NCBI GenBank assembly: GCA_046309775.1
Contig: JBKCOM010000223.1
Location: forward strand, 1 to 64,000
Source: JAIXWP01 sp046309775
GTDB lineage: Bacteria; Bacteroidota; Bacteroidia; Flavobacteriales_D; Sanyastnellaceae
DNA: 64,000 nucleotides
Direction: 5' to 3'
Shown here in pieces: positions 1 through 6,768 of the stretch (its first letter is position 1; the number at the start of each line of letters is the position of its first letter). Under the pieces are notes generated by a model. That model ran no database searches and was not told the DNA's origin. It was given only the letters and a program-made list of their open reading frames with translations. The translations under genes were made by a program, and so were the position numbers.

Positions 1-63
1 TACCTTAATACACATAAAGAGTTAGTTGAGTTGAGCCGTCCTGGCTCAAAACAATTACGATAG
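1..63 (+). CDS. C-terminal tail of an unidentified protein (partial)
   Basis: An open frame enters from the left edge and ends at a TAG at 61-63, giving about 20 residues that end in RPGSKQLR. A clear intrinsic terminator follows at 90-117, which supports a real rightward gene ending here. The fragment is too short to assign to a family. It could also be a chance open frame, since 60 bases without a stop are common. Confidence 0.45.
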   Translation, partial: YLNTHKELVELSRPGSKQLR

Positions 64-89
64 TTTTTAGTTTTTCAGTTTAAGCCATT

Positions 90-117
90 AAGTCCCGCCA
101 ACGAGGTGGGACTTTTT
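90..117 (+). terminator. Intrinsic terminator
   Basis: The stem AAGTCCCGCC (90-99) pairs with GGTGGGACTT (105-114), with one G-U pair and loop AACGA, and is followed by a T run. It ends the gene whose tail is at 1-63 and separates it from the flavoprotein gene at 148. Confidence 0.8.
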
Positions 118-147
118 GGTTATATACGTTTCGTAACTTGCACCGCA

Positions 148-1386
148 ATGTCAAAGACCATCGTTATCATAGGAGGAGGTGCAGCTGGATTTTTTACAGC
201 CATAAATATTGATGCACCTAGTGGAACAAGAATTTTTATTTTAGAAAAATCAAACAAGCTTTTATCGAAAGTGAAAATCAGCGGCGGCGGTCGTTGCAAT
301 GTCACGCACGCTTGTTTCGAATCAAAAGAGCTGGTAAAATTTTATCCTCGCGGATCGAAAGAATTAAACGGTCCGTTTCATCAGTTTAGTACTGGTGACA
401 CGTTCGAATGGTTTGCTAACCGCGGTGTGGAGCTCAAAATAGAAGAAGACAATCGCACTTTTCCAATTACGGATTCCTCTCAAACCATCATCGATTGCTT
501 TTTAAATGAAGCAGAAAAAAAGAATATAAAAGTAGAAACTCAAAATGGTCTAGAATCTCTTGACTTTGATGAAATCCAACAAAAGTGGCTAGTGCATACT
601 ACGAGTGGTGGTGTTATTGCAAGTGATGTAGTGGTGGTTGCAGCAGGAAGTAGTCCTCAAATGTGGCAAAAACTTCACGACTTCGGTTTGAATATGATTG
701 AGCAAGTGCCTTCACTTTTTACTTTTAATATTAAAGATAAACGTTTGGAAAGCTTGGCAGGACTGTCTTCTACACATGCCTATGTGACTATTCCATCATT
801 AAAGTTGGAAGCGCTCGGACCAGTGCTTGTTACACATTGGGGACTAAGCGGCCCTGGGATTCTCAAGCTTTCAGCAATAGCGGCCCGTGATTTATTTCAA
901 TGTGATTATAAATTTGAGATTGTAGTAAACTGGCTTGCGAATGAAGATTTAGAGAGCCTTTCAGACTTTTTTAAAGATCTTCGAACAGAACAACCGCGAA
1001 AATTGGTGCATTCGTTTTCGCCTGTTGATTTGCCGATGCGACTTTGGTTGTCTCTCATTAGGGAATACGCGGATAGCCAACTCAAGTGGGCTGACGTTTC
1101 AAATAAGACCATCGAATCAATGGCAAAAGCCATTGTCCAATGCAAGTTTATAGTGGATGGCAAGTCTACCTTTAAAGATGAATTCGTGACTGCGGGTGGG
1201 GTAGATCTCAAGGAGATTGATTTTAAAACCATGGAAGCAAAGCGATTCAAAGGTTTGTATTTCGCTGGAGAAGTGTTGGATATCGATGCTGTGACGGGAG
1301 GTTTTAACTTTCAAGCAGCATGGACCACATCGATAATTGCCGCCCGTTCTATTTCCAGTTCATTGTCTTCTGAAAAATCCTTTTAG
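148..1386 (+). CDS. HI0933/YhiN-family FAD-dependent oxidoreductase
   Basis: The protein has 412 residues. The N-terminus carries a dinucleotide-binding motif (IIGGGAAGFF), followed by GGGRCNVTHAC, a signature of the HI0933-like flavoproteins (YhiN/BaiN relatives). The C-terminus has the matching FAD contact region (LYFAGEVLDIDAVTGGFNFQ). The fold is established for the family, but the substrate of most members is unknown, so a specific reaction cannot be given. I chose the ATG at 148 because the Rossmann motif starts four residues later; a GTG at 106 lies inside the preceding terminator. The gene is single, and its TAG stop overlaps the -7 box of the fabI promoter. Confidence 0.9.
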   Translation: MSKTIVIIGGGAAGFFTAINIDAPSGTRIFILEKSNKLLSKVKISGGGRCNVTHACFESKELVKFYPRGSKELNGPFHQFSTGDTFEWFANRGVELKIEEDNRTFPITDSSQTIIDCFLNEAEKKNIKVETQNGLESLDFDEIQQKWLVHTTSGGVIASDVVVVAAGSSPQMWQKLHDFGLNMIEQVPSLFTFNIKDKRLESLAGLSSTHAYVTIPSLKLEALGPVLVTHWGLSGPGILKLSAIAARDLFQCDYKFEIVVNWLANEDLESLSDFFKDLRTEQPRKLVHSFSPVDLPMRLWLSLIREYADSQLKWADVSNKTIESMAKAIVQCKFIVDGKSTFKDEFVTAGGVDLKEIDFKTMEAKRFKGLYFAGEVLDIDAVTGGFNFQAAWTTSIIAARSISSSLSSEKSF

Positions 1387-1391
1387 CTTTG
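1363..1391 (+). promoter_or_regulatory. Predicted fabI promoter
   Basis: TTG (1363-1365), 18 nt, then TAGCTTTG (1384-1391), a perfect TAnnTTTG -7 box of the Bacteroidota type. Its first three bases are the stop codon of the preceding gene. The expected transcript start is near 1398, giving a leader of about 20 nt before the fabI ATG at 1417. Confidence 0.6.
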
Positions 1392-1416
1392 TTGCTGAAA
1401 TAAACCTATTGACCTT

Positions 1417-2235
1417 ATGTCGAATAATCTATTAAAAGGAAAAAAAGGAATCATCAGTGGTGCCTTAAATAATATGTCAATCGCTTGGAAAGTAGCTGAA
1501 AAAGCCTACGAACAAGGTGCAGAAATCGTTTTGACGAATGCTCCTATTGCAATGCGCATGGGCGAAATCAAAGAGTTGTCTGCTAAACTGGGCAATTGTC
1601 CAATTATCGCGGCGGATGCAACAAACGAACAAGACATTGATAATCTTTTCAATCAATCAATGGAGCACTTCGGCGGTAAAGTAGACTTCATCCTTCATAG
1701 CATCGGAATGTCGCCGAATGTGAGAAAAGGTCGTCACTATACAGATGTAAACTACGAATGGTATCGCCAGACATTGGATGTGAGTGCTATTAGCTTACAT
1801 AAGATGTTGGCAACTGCATATAAAAAAGATGCGCTCAATGATTGGGGCTCAGTGGTCGCATTGACATATATCGCTGCTCAACGCATTTTCCCTGATTACA
1901 ACGACATGGCTGACGCTAAGTCATTACTGGAAAGCATTGCGCGTAGTTTTGGTTATCACTACGGTACTTCAAAGAAAGTGCGTATCAATACGGTGTCTCA
2001 ATCACCAACTGTGACTACTGCGGGTAGCGGTGTCAAAGGTTTCGATGGATTTATAAATTATAGCGAAGCGATGTCACCTCTAGGAAATGCTGATGCTGAG
2101 GCATGTGCAGACTATTGTGTAGCATTGTTCAGCGACCTCACACGTTATGTTACCATGCAGAATCTTTTCCATGATGGAGGATTCAGTATTACAGGTGTGA
2201 CACAGAACGTAGTAGAGCGCTTCGCTTCAGAATAA
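1417..2235 (+). CDS. fabI: Enoyl-[acyl-carrier-protein] reductase (NADH), FabI
   Basis: FabI catalyses the last, NAD(P)H-dependent reduction in each round of type II fatty acid elongation in the cytoplasm. The 272-residue protein has the atypical SDR cofactor motif GALNNMSIAW (15-24), HSIGMSP (94-100) in the inhibitor and cofactor pocket, and the FabI catalytic set Tyr151, Tyr161 and Lys168 in the arrangement Y-x9-Y-x6-K. It is about ten residues longer than E. coli FabI. The active-site loop reads SQSPTVTTAGSG where enterobacterial enzymes have SAGPIRTLAASG. It converges with the ATP-grasp gene, with only 10 bp between the stops. Confidence 0.97.
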   Translation: MSNNLLKGKKGIISGALNNMSIAWKVAEKAYEQGAEIVLTNAPIAMRMGEIKELSAKLGNCPIIAADATNEQDIDNLFNQSMEHFGGKVDFILHSIGMSPNVRKGRHYTDVNYEWYRQTLDVSAISLHKMLATAYKKDALNDWGSVVALTYIAAQRIFPDYNDMADAKSLLESIARSFGYHYGTSKKVRINTVSQSPTVTTAGSGVKGFDGFINYSEAMSPLGNADAEACADYCVALFSDLTRYVTMQNLFHDGGFSITGVTQNVVERFASE

Positions 2236-2245
2236 AATATTGTAT

Positions 2246-3121
2246 TTACTTTAGAAAAGCCCGTTGGAACGCTGCAGTAAGCAATTCAACGGCTTTTTTA
2301 TTTTCTTTCAATCCAGCAGGCGGACCGTAAGGTGTTTTGTTTACATCGATCACGAAAATTCTGCCATCACTATGTCTGAGCACATCAAGCTCGCAAAACT
2401 CTGCACTCATGGCCTTCGCGAATTCACCTATTTTATTCAATTCCTCATTAGAAAAAATACTGAGTGGCTCATGCATTTCGGAGAATGAAACCTCATTCGT
2501 GAAGCGCACTTCTTTTTTCTTGAATTTTTTATAGACTAAAGGAATTTGAAATTGAATCACAGGCACACGATAATCTACTACATACTGCTCGTCAAAATCA
2601 TTATCAATTAGCAATTGATATATCGCAGAAAGTCGAGGTTCATTTATAGGACAATTCACTTTTCGTCCGTCGTGCAAAGCGTTTTCGTCTGACTTCTCAA
2701 CAGCAATGCCCGTGTAACTTGTGGGATCGATGGTAGTGTTATACCCAAATATTTTTAAGTGAATTTGATCGACATTCTTCTTCGAGATGTCTGTGCAATT
2801 TTTATTAATGATGAATTGATTGGGGTAGTGTGTGTTCAATGCGCTCGAACTTCCGTGGGTAATATCTTCGAAGTAGAGCACGACGTCAGGTTTTGCAACC
2901 AAATGATTTGTGATGCGATATTGAAGCGCGTCTGCTATTTTAAAAATCGTGGTGCGCTTGCTCGGGAAGTCAGGTGAGACGACGATTACCGGAAGCTTGC
3001 CTCCATTTCGCCATTTTTTTTTCAAATCCTTAAAGTAAAATTTGATGTCTTTACCAAGAATTTCAAAAAAGCTAAGATTGCTATTATAGTTATTGCGCCA
3101 ACCTTTTTTGTAAGACTTCAT
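2246..3121 (-). CDS. ATP-grasp-like protein of unknown substrate
   Basis: A 291-residue soluble protein with no signal peptide. The C-terminal segment CELDVLRHSDGRIFVIDVNK (243-262) looks like the metal-binding end of an ATP-grasp ligase domain, with D246 (or E244), D259 and N261 as likely Mg2+ ligands, followed by TPYGPPAGL. The basic N-terminus (KSYKKGWRNNYN) and the central part match no family I recognise. Its ATG overlaps the nth stop (ATGA), so it is probably translationally coupled as the third gene of the DUF6702-nth operon. ATP-grasp enzymes usually join a carboxylate to an amine or thiol, but the substrate here cannot be read from the sequence. Confidence 0.7.
   Translation of the reverse strand: MKSYKKGWRNNYNSNLSFFEILGKDIKFYFKDLKKKWRNGGKLPVIVVSPDFPSKRTTIFKIADALQYRITNHLVAKPDVVLYFEDITHGSSSALNTHYPNQFIINKNCTDISKKNVDQIHLKIFGYNTTIDPTSYTGIAVEKSDENALHDGRKVNCPINEPRLSAIYQLLIDNDFDEQYVVDYRVPVIQFQIPLVYKKFKKKEVRFTNEVSFSEMHEPLSIFSNEELNKIGEFAKAMSAEFCELDVLRHSDGRIFVIDVNKTPYGPPAGLKENKKAVELLTAAFQRAFLK
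2255..2299 (+). terminator. Probable terminator of fabI, inside the converging gene
   Basis: AAAAGCCCGTTGGAA (2255-2269) pairs with TTCAACGGCTTTT (2285-2297), with two single-base bulges and a loop of about 15 nt, and is followed by T's. The hairpin lies within the 3' coding end of the leftward ATP-grasp gene, because the two stops are only 10 bp apart. Confidence 0.5.
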
Positions 3122-3747
3122 TTCTTATTTCTTTGGTTGACAAATGTGGTGATGAAATCATTGGAAAGATCACCTCTTGCTGGAGAATATTCTCTTCCAT
3201 AAAAGATAATTTGCAAGTGGAGTTTATTCCATAGAACCTCAGGGAAGAGTTTCTTAGCATCTTTCTCAGTTTGTTCTACACTTTTTCCATTGGTCAATTT
3301 CCAGCGGGTCATCAGTCGATGGATATGCGTATCCACGGGGAAAGCGGGCACTCCAAAGGCCTGTGCCATCACCACAGAAGCAGTTTTGTGTCCTACACCA
3401 GGCAATTCTTCCAGTGCTTCGAATGATTGCGGGACGTTGCCATTGTATTTTTCGATTAATATTTCAGACAATCGTCGAATGTTCTTGCTCTTGGCCGGCG
3501 AGAGTCCACAAGGGCGAACGATGGCCTCGATTTGCTCCACTGTAAGCTTGATCATTTTAAAAGGATTGTCAGCTTTTTTGAAGAGCGCTGGCGTTACCTT
3601 GTTCACTCTTTCGTCGGTACATTGAGCGCTGAGAAGCACTGCAATGAGCAGCGTAAACGGATCTTTATGATCCAGTGGAATGGGAGTTTCAGGATACAAT
3701 CTTTCGAGTTGCTCTACGATGTAAGCTGCTTTTTCTTTTTTGGTCAT
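3118..3747 (-). CDS. nth: Endonuclease III (DNA glycosylase/AP lyase) lacking the 4Fe-4S cysteines
   Basis: Nth removes oxidised pyrimidines and cleaves the resulting abasic site in base-excision repair. The 209-residue protein has the helix-hairpin-helix LPGVGHKTASVV with catalytic Lys121 and catalytic Asp139 in FPVDTHIHRL. E. coli Nth continues with a C-x6-C-x2-C-x5-C cluster loop. Here the same region reads GREYSPARGDLSNDFITTFV and contains no cysteine, so a cluster of the usual kind cannot form. Its start directly abuts the DUF6702 stop (0 bp) and its stop overlaps the ATP-grasp start. Activity is expected from the intact catalytic pair. Confidence 0.95.
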   Translation of the reverse strand: MTKKEKAAYIVEQLERLYPETPIPLDHKDPFTLLIAVLLSAQCTDERVNKVTPALFKKADNPFKMIKLTVEQIEAIVRPCGLSPAKSKNIRRLSEILIEKYNGNVPQSFEALEELPGVGHKTASVVMAQAFGVPAFPVDTHIHRLMTRWKLTNGKSVEQTEKDAKKLFPEVLWNKLHLQIIFYGREYSPARGDLSNDFITTFVNQRNKK

Positions 3748-4236
3748 TTATCTATAACTAACTTCAGAAGGCTTTTGTTTGGTTAAAAACATGGTGTAAT
3801 TCCAACCATTGAGCCTCAGGTCTATGATGTTCTTTTGATCTTCAAAATGCTCGAAAAGTACTGTGTTTTCAACCGTTACGGTGTTGGGCATATCGACATA
3901 AGCAAATTCAAAGTAGAGGTGTGTGAGTTCCGGATCGACTTCCTTTCCAACGTATTTGAATTGGATGGGTTTATCGTTGATTTTTATTTTGAACTTCTTC
4001 TCGATATACTCTTGAATTAGCCAATTGACGTCATTTTTTTCTTTTTCACTACCCAAGAACAAAGAAGTGCCGTCGGGAGCTAGGGCGCGTTCCAAGTCAT
4101 CTGTAAAGATTTTACAGGTTACTTCATAAAGCTGCGTCCTCGGGTTGTATTCAACGATATTATTAGAGACGTAGAATTTATGAGGTGCCCATGAGGACAA
4201 GGCTACTAATGCTAAAATCCAAAGCAAATTTTTCAT
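3748..4236 (-). CDS. DUF6702 family exported protein
   Basis: A 162-residue protein that starts with a signal peptide (MKNLLWILALVALSSWA) followed by PHKFYVSNNIVEYN. The HKFYVS start and the later TCKIFTDDLERAL resemble the DUF6702 family of Bacteroidota, whose function is unknown. I chose the ATG at 4236, which begins the signal peptide, over the in-frame upstream start at 4269. It is the first gene of a three-gene run with nth and the ATP-grasp gene. The grouping of an envelope protein with a repair enzyme gives no obvious functional link. Confidence 0.8.
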   Translation of the reverse strand: MKNLLWILALVALSSWAPHKFYVSNNIVEYNPRTQLYEVTCKIFTDDLERALAPDGTSLFLGSEKEKNDVNWLIQEYIEKKFKIKINDKPIQFKYVGKEVDPELTHLYFEFAYVDMPNTVTVENTVLFEHFEDQKNIIDLRLNGWNYTMFLTKQKPSEVSYR

Positions 4237-4253
4237 GGTGATAACTGCGTTTG

Positions 4254-4280
4254 CAAGTTTACGATTCAAAATTGTACCAA
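4254..4280 (-). promoter_or_regulatory. Weak candidate promoter of the DUF6702-nth-ATP-grasp run
   Basis: Read on the minus strand: TTG (4280-4278), 16 nt, then TAAACTTG (4261-4254), one mismatch from TAnnTTTG. The start codon is 17 nt further on. It interleaves with the rightward promoter of the DHH gene at 4272-4304. Confidence 0.35.
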
Positions 4281-4304
4281 TGCGCTCAAACCATCATAAT
4301 TTTG
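4272..4304 (+). promoter_or_regulatory. Predicted leaderless promoter of the DHH phosphoesterase gene
   Basis: TTG (4272-4274), 22 nt, then a perfect -7 box TAATTTTG (4297-4304). Only four bases (AAGC) separate the box from the ATG at 4309, so transcription should start at or within a few bases of the start codon. Confidence 0.6.
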
Positions 4305-4308
4305 AAGC

Positions 4309-5340
4309 ATGGCAATATACTTAAATGCAGAGCAAGTCGCCCAATCGCAAGAGTTGATTTTAGGAGCAAACCGAATTGTGATTACAAGTCATAAGTCGCC
4401 CGATGGAGATGCTGTTGGCAGCGCCTTGGGCCTTTATCATGTATTAAAGTCGATGAAGGATCAAGTCACAGTTGTGCTCCCAGACAGTGTTCCCGATTAT
4501 TTGCACTGGATTTCCGATTATAATAAGATTATCTTTTTTGATTCCAATAAGGTCAACGCTCAAGAAGCCATTGACAATGCTGATTTGATTTTTGTTCTTG
4601 ATTACAATATTTTTTCTCGCACAGGAGAAGAGATGTCGAAAGCACTTGAGTCGGCATCAGCAAATTTCATTTTAATTGACCATCACCAGCAGCCGGGGGA
4701 TTTTGCTAAAGTCACATATAGCGATACATCTGCTTGCAGCACATGCGAGATGATTTATCGATTTGTTAGAACTTGTGATTGGTTGAATGCGATCACTTCA
4801 GAAGCCGCAGAAGCGATTTATTGTGGAATAATGACAGACAGTGGCTCGTTCCGTTTCCCTTCGGTAACGCCCGAAACGCATCAAATCGTAGCTGACTTGA
4901 TTGCCAATGGTCTTGATCATGCGAAGATCCACAGAGCGGTATACGATACCAATCTTTTAGACCGCCTTAGATTGATTGGCTATTCTTTAAGCGAAAAGCT
5001 AGAGGTTTGGCCAAATGCAGGAACTGCGATCATCACTTTAACAAAAGAAGAACTCGAACGTTTTCATCACAGACCTGGAGATACGGAAGGATTGGTGAAT
5101 CAAGCTTTGAGCATCAAAGGTGTTAAAGTGGCTGTATTTGCGAGAGAAGGACATAATGAAATCAAACTCTCATTTCGATCAAAGGGAAGTTTTGATGTGA
5201 ATACATTTGCTCGCAATGGATGGAATGGTGGTGGCCACAGAAATGCAGCTGGCGGTTCATCGAGCGATGATATGACCACAACGATCAATCGTTTGAAGAC
5301 CGCGATAATGGCAGTAAAACAAGAAATCATAAACTCATGA
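4309..5340 (+). CDS. DHH/DHHA1 phosphoesterase (NrnA-like nanoRNase/pAp phosphatase)
   Basis: A 343-residue cytoplasmic protein. The N-terminal DHH domain has HKSPDGDAVGSAL (Asp32, Asp34), LDYN (Asp98) and the DHH triad IDHH (Asp124-His126). The C-terminal DHHA1 domain carries GGGHRNAAGG for substrate binding. This is the layout of NrnA-type enzymes, which degrade short RNA oligomers and/or dephosphorylate 3'-phosphoadenosine 5'-phosphate using Mn2+. Which activity dominates cannot be told from the sequence. The TGA stop overlaps the ATG of the next gene (ATGA), so the first FKBP lipoprotein is translationally coupled. The start is supported by the -7 box four bases upstream. Confidence 0.93.
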   Translation: MAIYLNAEQVAQSQELILGANRIVITSHKSPDGDAVGSALGLYHVLKSMKDQVTVVLPDSVPDYLHWISDYNKIIFFDSNKVNAQEAIDNADLIFVLDYNIFSRTGEEMSKALESASANFILIDHHQQPGDFAKVTYSDTSACSTCEMIYRFVRTCDWLNAITSEAAEAIYCGIMTDSGSFRFPSVTPETHQIVADLIANGLDHAKIHRAVYDTNLLDRLRLIGYSLSEKLEVWPNAGTAIITLTKEELERFHHRPGDTEGLVNQALSIKGVKVAVFAREGHNEIKLSFRSKGSFDVNTFARNGWNGGGHRNAAGGSSSDDMTTTINRLKTAIMAVKQEIINS

Positions 5341-5858
5341 AGTACATTTTAGTAATAATGTTGATTGTTCTTATGAGCTGCAATGGCTGCCGCGACAAGC
5401 GAGAAGCGGGCGAAGTAGTTTCATCAGAACAAATGATTAAAGATCTAATAGAGTTTAATAAGAGTCAGCATGAAAATGAGATGAAGGAGATTAAGTCTTT
5501 CATTTCAAATAAAAAATGGCCAATGACAGAGACAGGTACAGGCATGAACTATTGGATCTATGAGAAAGGGAGCGGGCAAGAGGCCAAATTCGATGATTTC
5601 GCATCCATCACCTATAAAGTTGAATTGCTAGATGGCACTGTATGCTATGAGGCAAAAAAGGGTAAGCCAGGTGTTTTCAAAATAGGGCAAGACGCTGTCG
5701 AGTCCGGAATCCATGAGGTAGTTTTGTTGATGAGAGTTGGAGATAAAGCACGCGTGGTGTTGCCAAGTCACCTTGCTTTTGGGCTCACAGGAGATTCGAG
5801 TAAAATCCCCAAGAGTTCGCCACTCGTTTATGACATTGAATTAATCGCATTGAATTGA
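5337..5858 (+). CDS. FKBP-type peptidyl-prolyl isomerase lipoprotein, GldI-like
   Basis: A 173-residue lipoprotein. The signal peptide ends in the lipobox LMSC with Cys15 as the lipidated residue. A charged helical segment (about 35-60) leads into an FKBP domain (about 75-172) with VESGIHEVVLLMRVGDKARV and LPSHLAFG. The arrangement resembles GldI, the FKBP lipoprotein needed for gliding and T9SS function in Flavobacterium. Because there are several paralogues in this window I do not assign gldI itself. It likely folds envelope proteins in the periplasm. It is co-transcribed with the DHH gene (4 bp overlap) and the next FKBP gene (4 bp gap). Confidence 0.85.
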   Translation: MKYILVIMLIVLMSCNGCRDKREAGEVVSSEQMIKDLIEFNKSQHENEMKEIKSFISNKKWPMTETGTGMNYWIYEKGSGQEAKFDDFASITYKVELLDGTVCYEAKKGKPGVFKIGQDAVESGIHEVVLLMRVGDKARVVLPSHLAFGLTGDSSKIPKSSPLVYDIELIALN

Positions 5859-5862
5859 AATC

Positions 5863-6708
5863 ATGAAAATTAAACTCTTTGTTTTTTTATTAATGGCAAC
5901 CGCGCTTATTAGCTGTGGACCAACTTATGAAGGATATACAGACCTTGATAGCAAGCATTTCAAGAAACTCTTGGTGTTGGGGAATGAAAAGGGCGGAGCG
6001 ATGATTAGCTCTTATTATGGTATGTTGGTTTCGCTCAATCCTGACAGCGCATTCACAGCTCAGACCTATCTTTTGGTGCATCCCGAAGAATTGCACAATT
6101 ACTTCGCAAGTGAAGTCATTTTAAAACAAATAAATGAAATGAAGGAAGGGGAGATCACCCGCTTTATTCTACCATCACTAGAGATTGTACAATTATTTGA
6201 CACCTTAAAAAATTCAGGTTCAGAGCGCTTTTCGGCAATAGAAGTTAAATTAGAAAAGCGTTTTTCCGACAGCGACAATATCTGCGGATTTTATATGTAT
6301 CAAGCACAGGAATCCATGATTCCTGAGATGGACGCAATTAAATTATGCCAAAGTACTCTTGATAAGGAATGGGAGGATTTTGGTCAAATATCAATGGCCT
6401 GGATAAGGAAAACAGATGGAGATAGTGTGAAGGCTGGCCGTGATGTGAGTATAGAGTACAACACCTATTGGTTGAATGGTGTTAGAAAGGATTCATTAAC
6501 TACCATGAATATCCCGTTTGGAAAGCCGGGGCAACTCATCCCGGGGCTTCAATACGGACTTTCATTGATGAAGGCTGGTGAGAGGGCGCTCATTTACATG
6601 CCCTCAGCATTGGCTTTTGGAGAGGACGGAAGCCGCACAGGAATCATCCCACCAAGAACCCCGATTTATTTTGATGTGAATGTTACATCTGTAAAAAAAC
6701 CGAGTTAA
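5863..6708 (+). CDS. Two-domain FKBP-like lipoprotein
   Basis: A 281-residue lipoprotein with lipobox LISC (Cys18). The C-terminal half (about 190-279) is a recognisable FKBP domain, including IPGLQYGLSLMKAGERALIY, MPSALAFGEDG and IPPRTPIYFDVNV. The N-terminal half (about 35-165) has the same overall pattern of an oligomer-length segment followed by MKEGEITRFILPS, but lacks most isomerase-site residues. It therefore looks like a degenerate FKBP repeat, perhaps used for dimerisation or client binding. It is the last gene of the DHH-FKBP-FKBP operon. Catalytic activity of the N-terminal domain is doubtful. Confidence 0.8.
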   Translation: MKIKLFVFLLMATALISCGPTYEGYTDLDSKHFKKLLVLGNEKGGAMISSYYGMLVSLNPDSAFTAQTYLLVHPEELHNYFASEVILKQINEMKEGEITRFILPSLEIVQLFDTLKNSGSERFSAIEVKLEKRFSDSDNICGFYMYQAQESMIPEMDAIKLCQSTLDKEWEDFGQISMAWIRKTDGDSVKAGRDVSIEYNTYWLNGVRKDSLTTMNIPFGKPGQLIPGLQYGLSLMKAGERALIYMPSALAFGEDGSRTGIIPPRTPIYFDVNVTSVKKPS

Positions 6709-6768
6709 TTGGATTGATTTTCAGAAACATTTGTCTCAATAATTCGTTTCAAAATAAAACCGCCCTAT

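Noticed and set aside
106..147. Upstream GTG start extending the flavoprotein gene
   Set aside because: The extension begins inside the terminator hairpin and adds residues before a normal Rossmann N-terminus.
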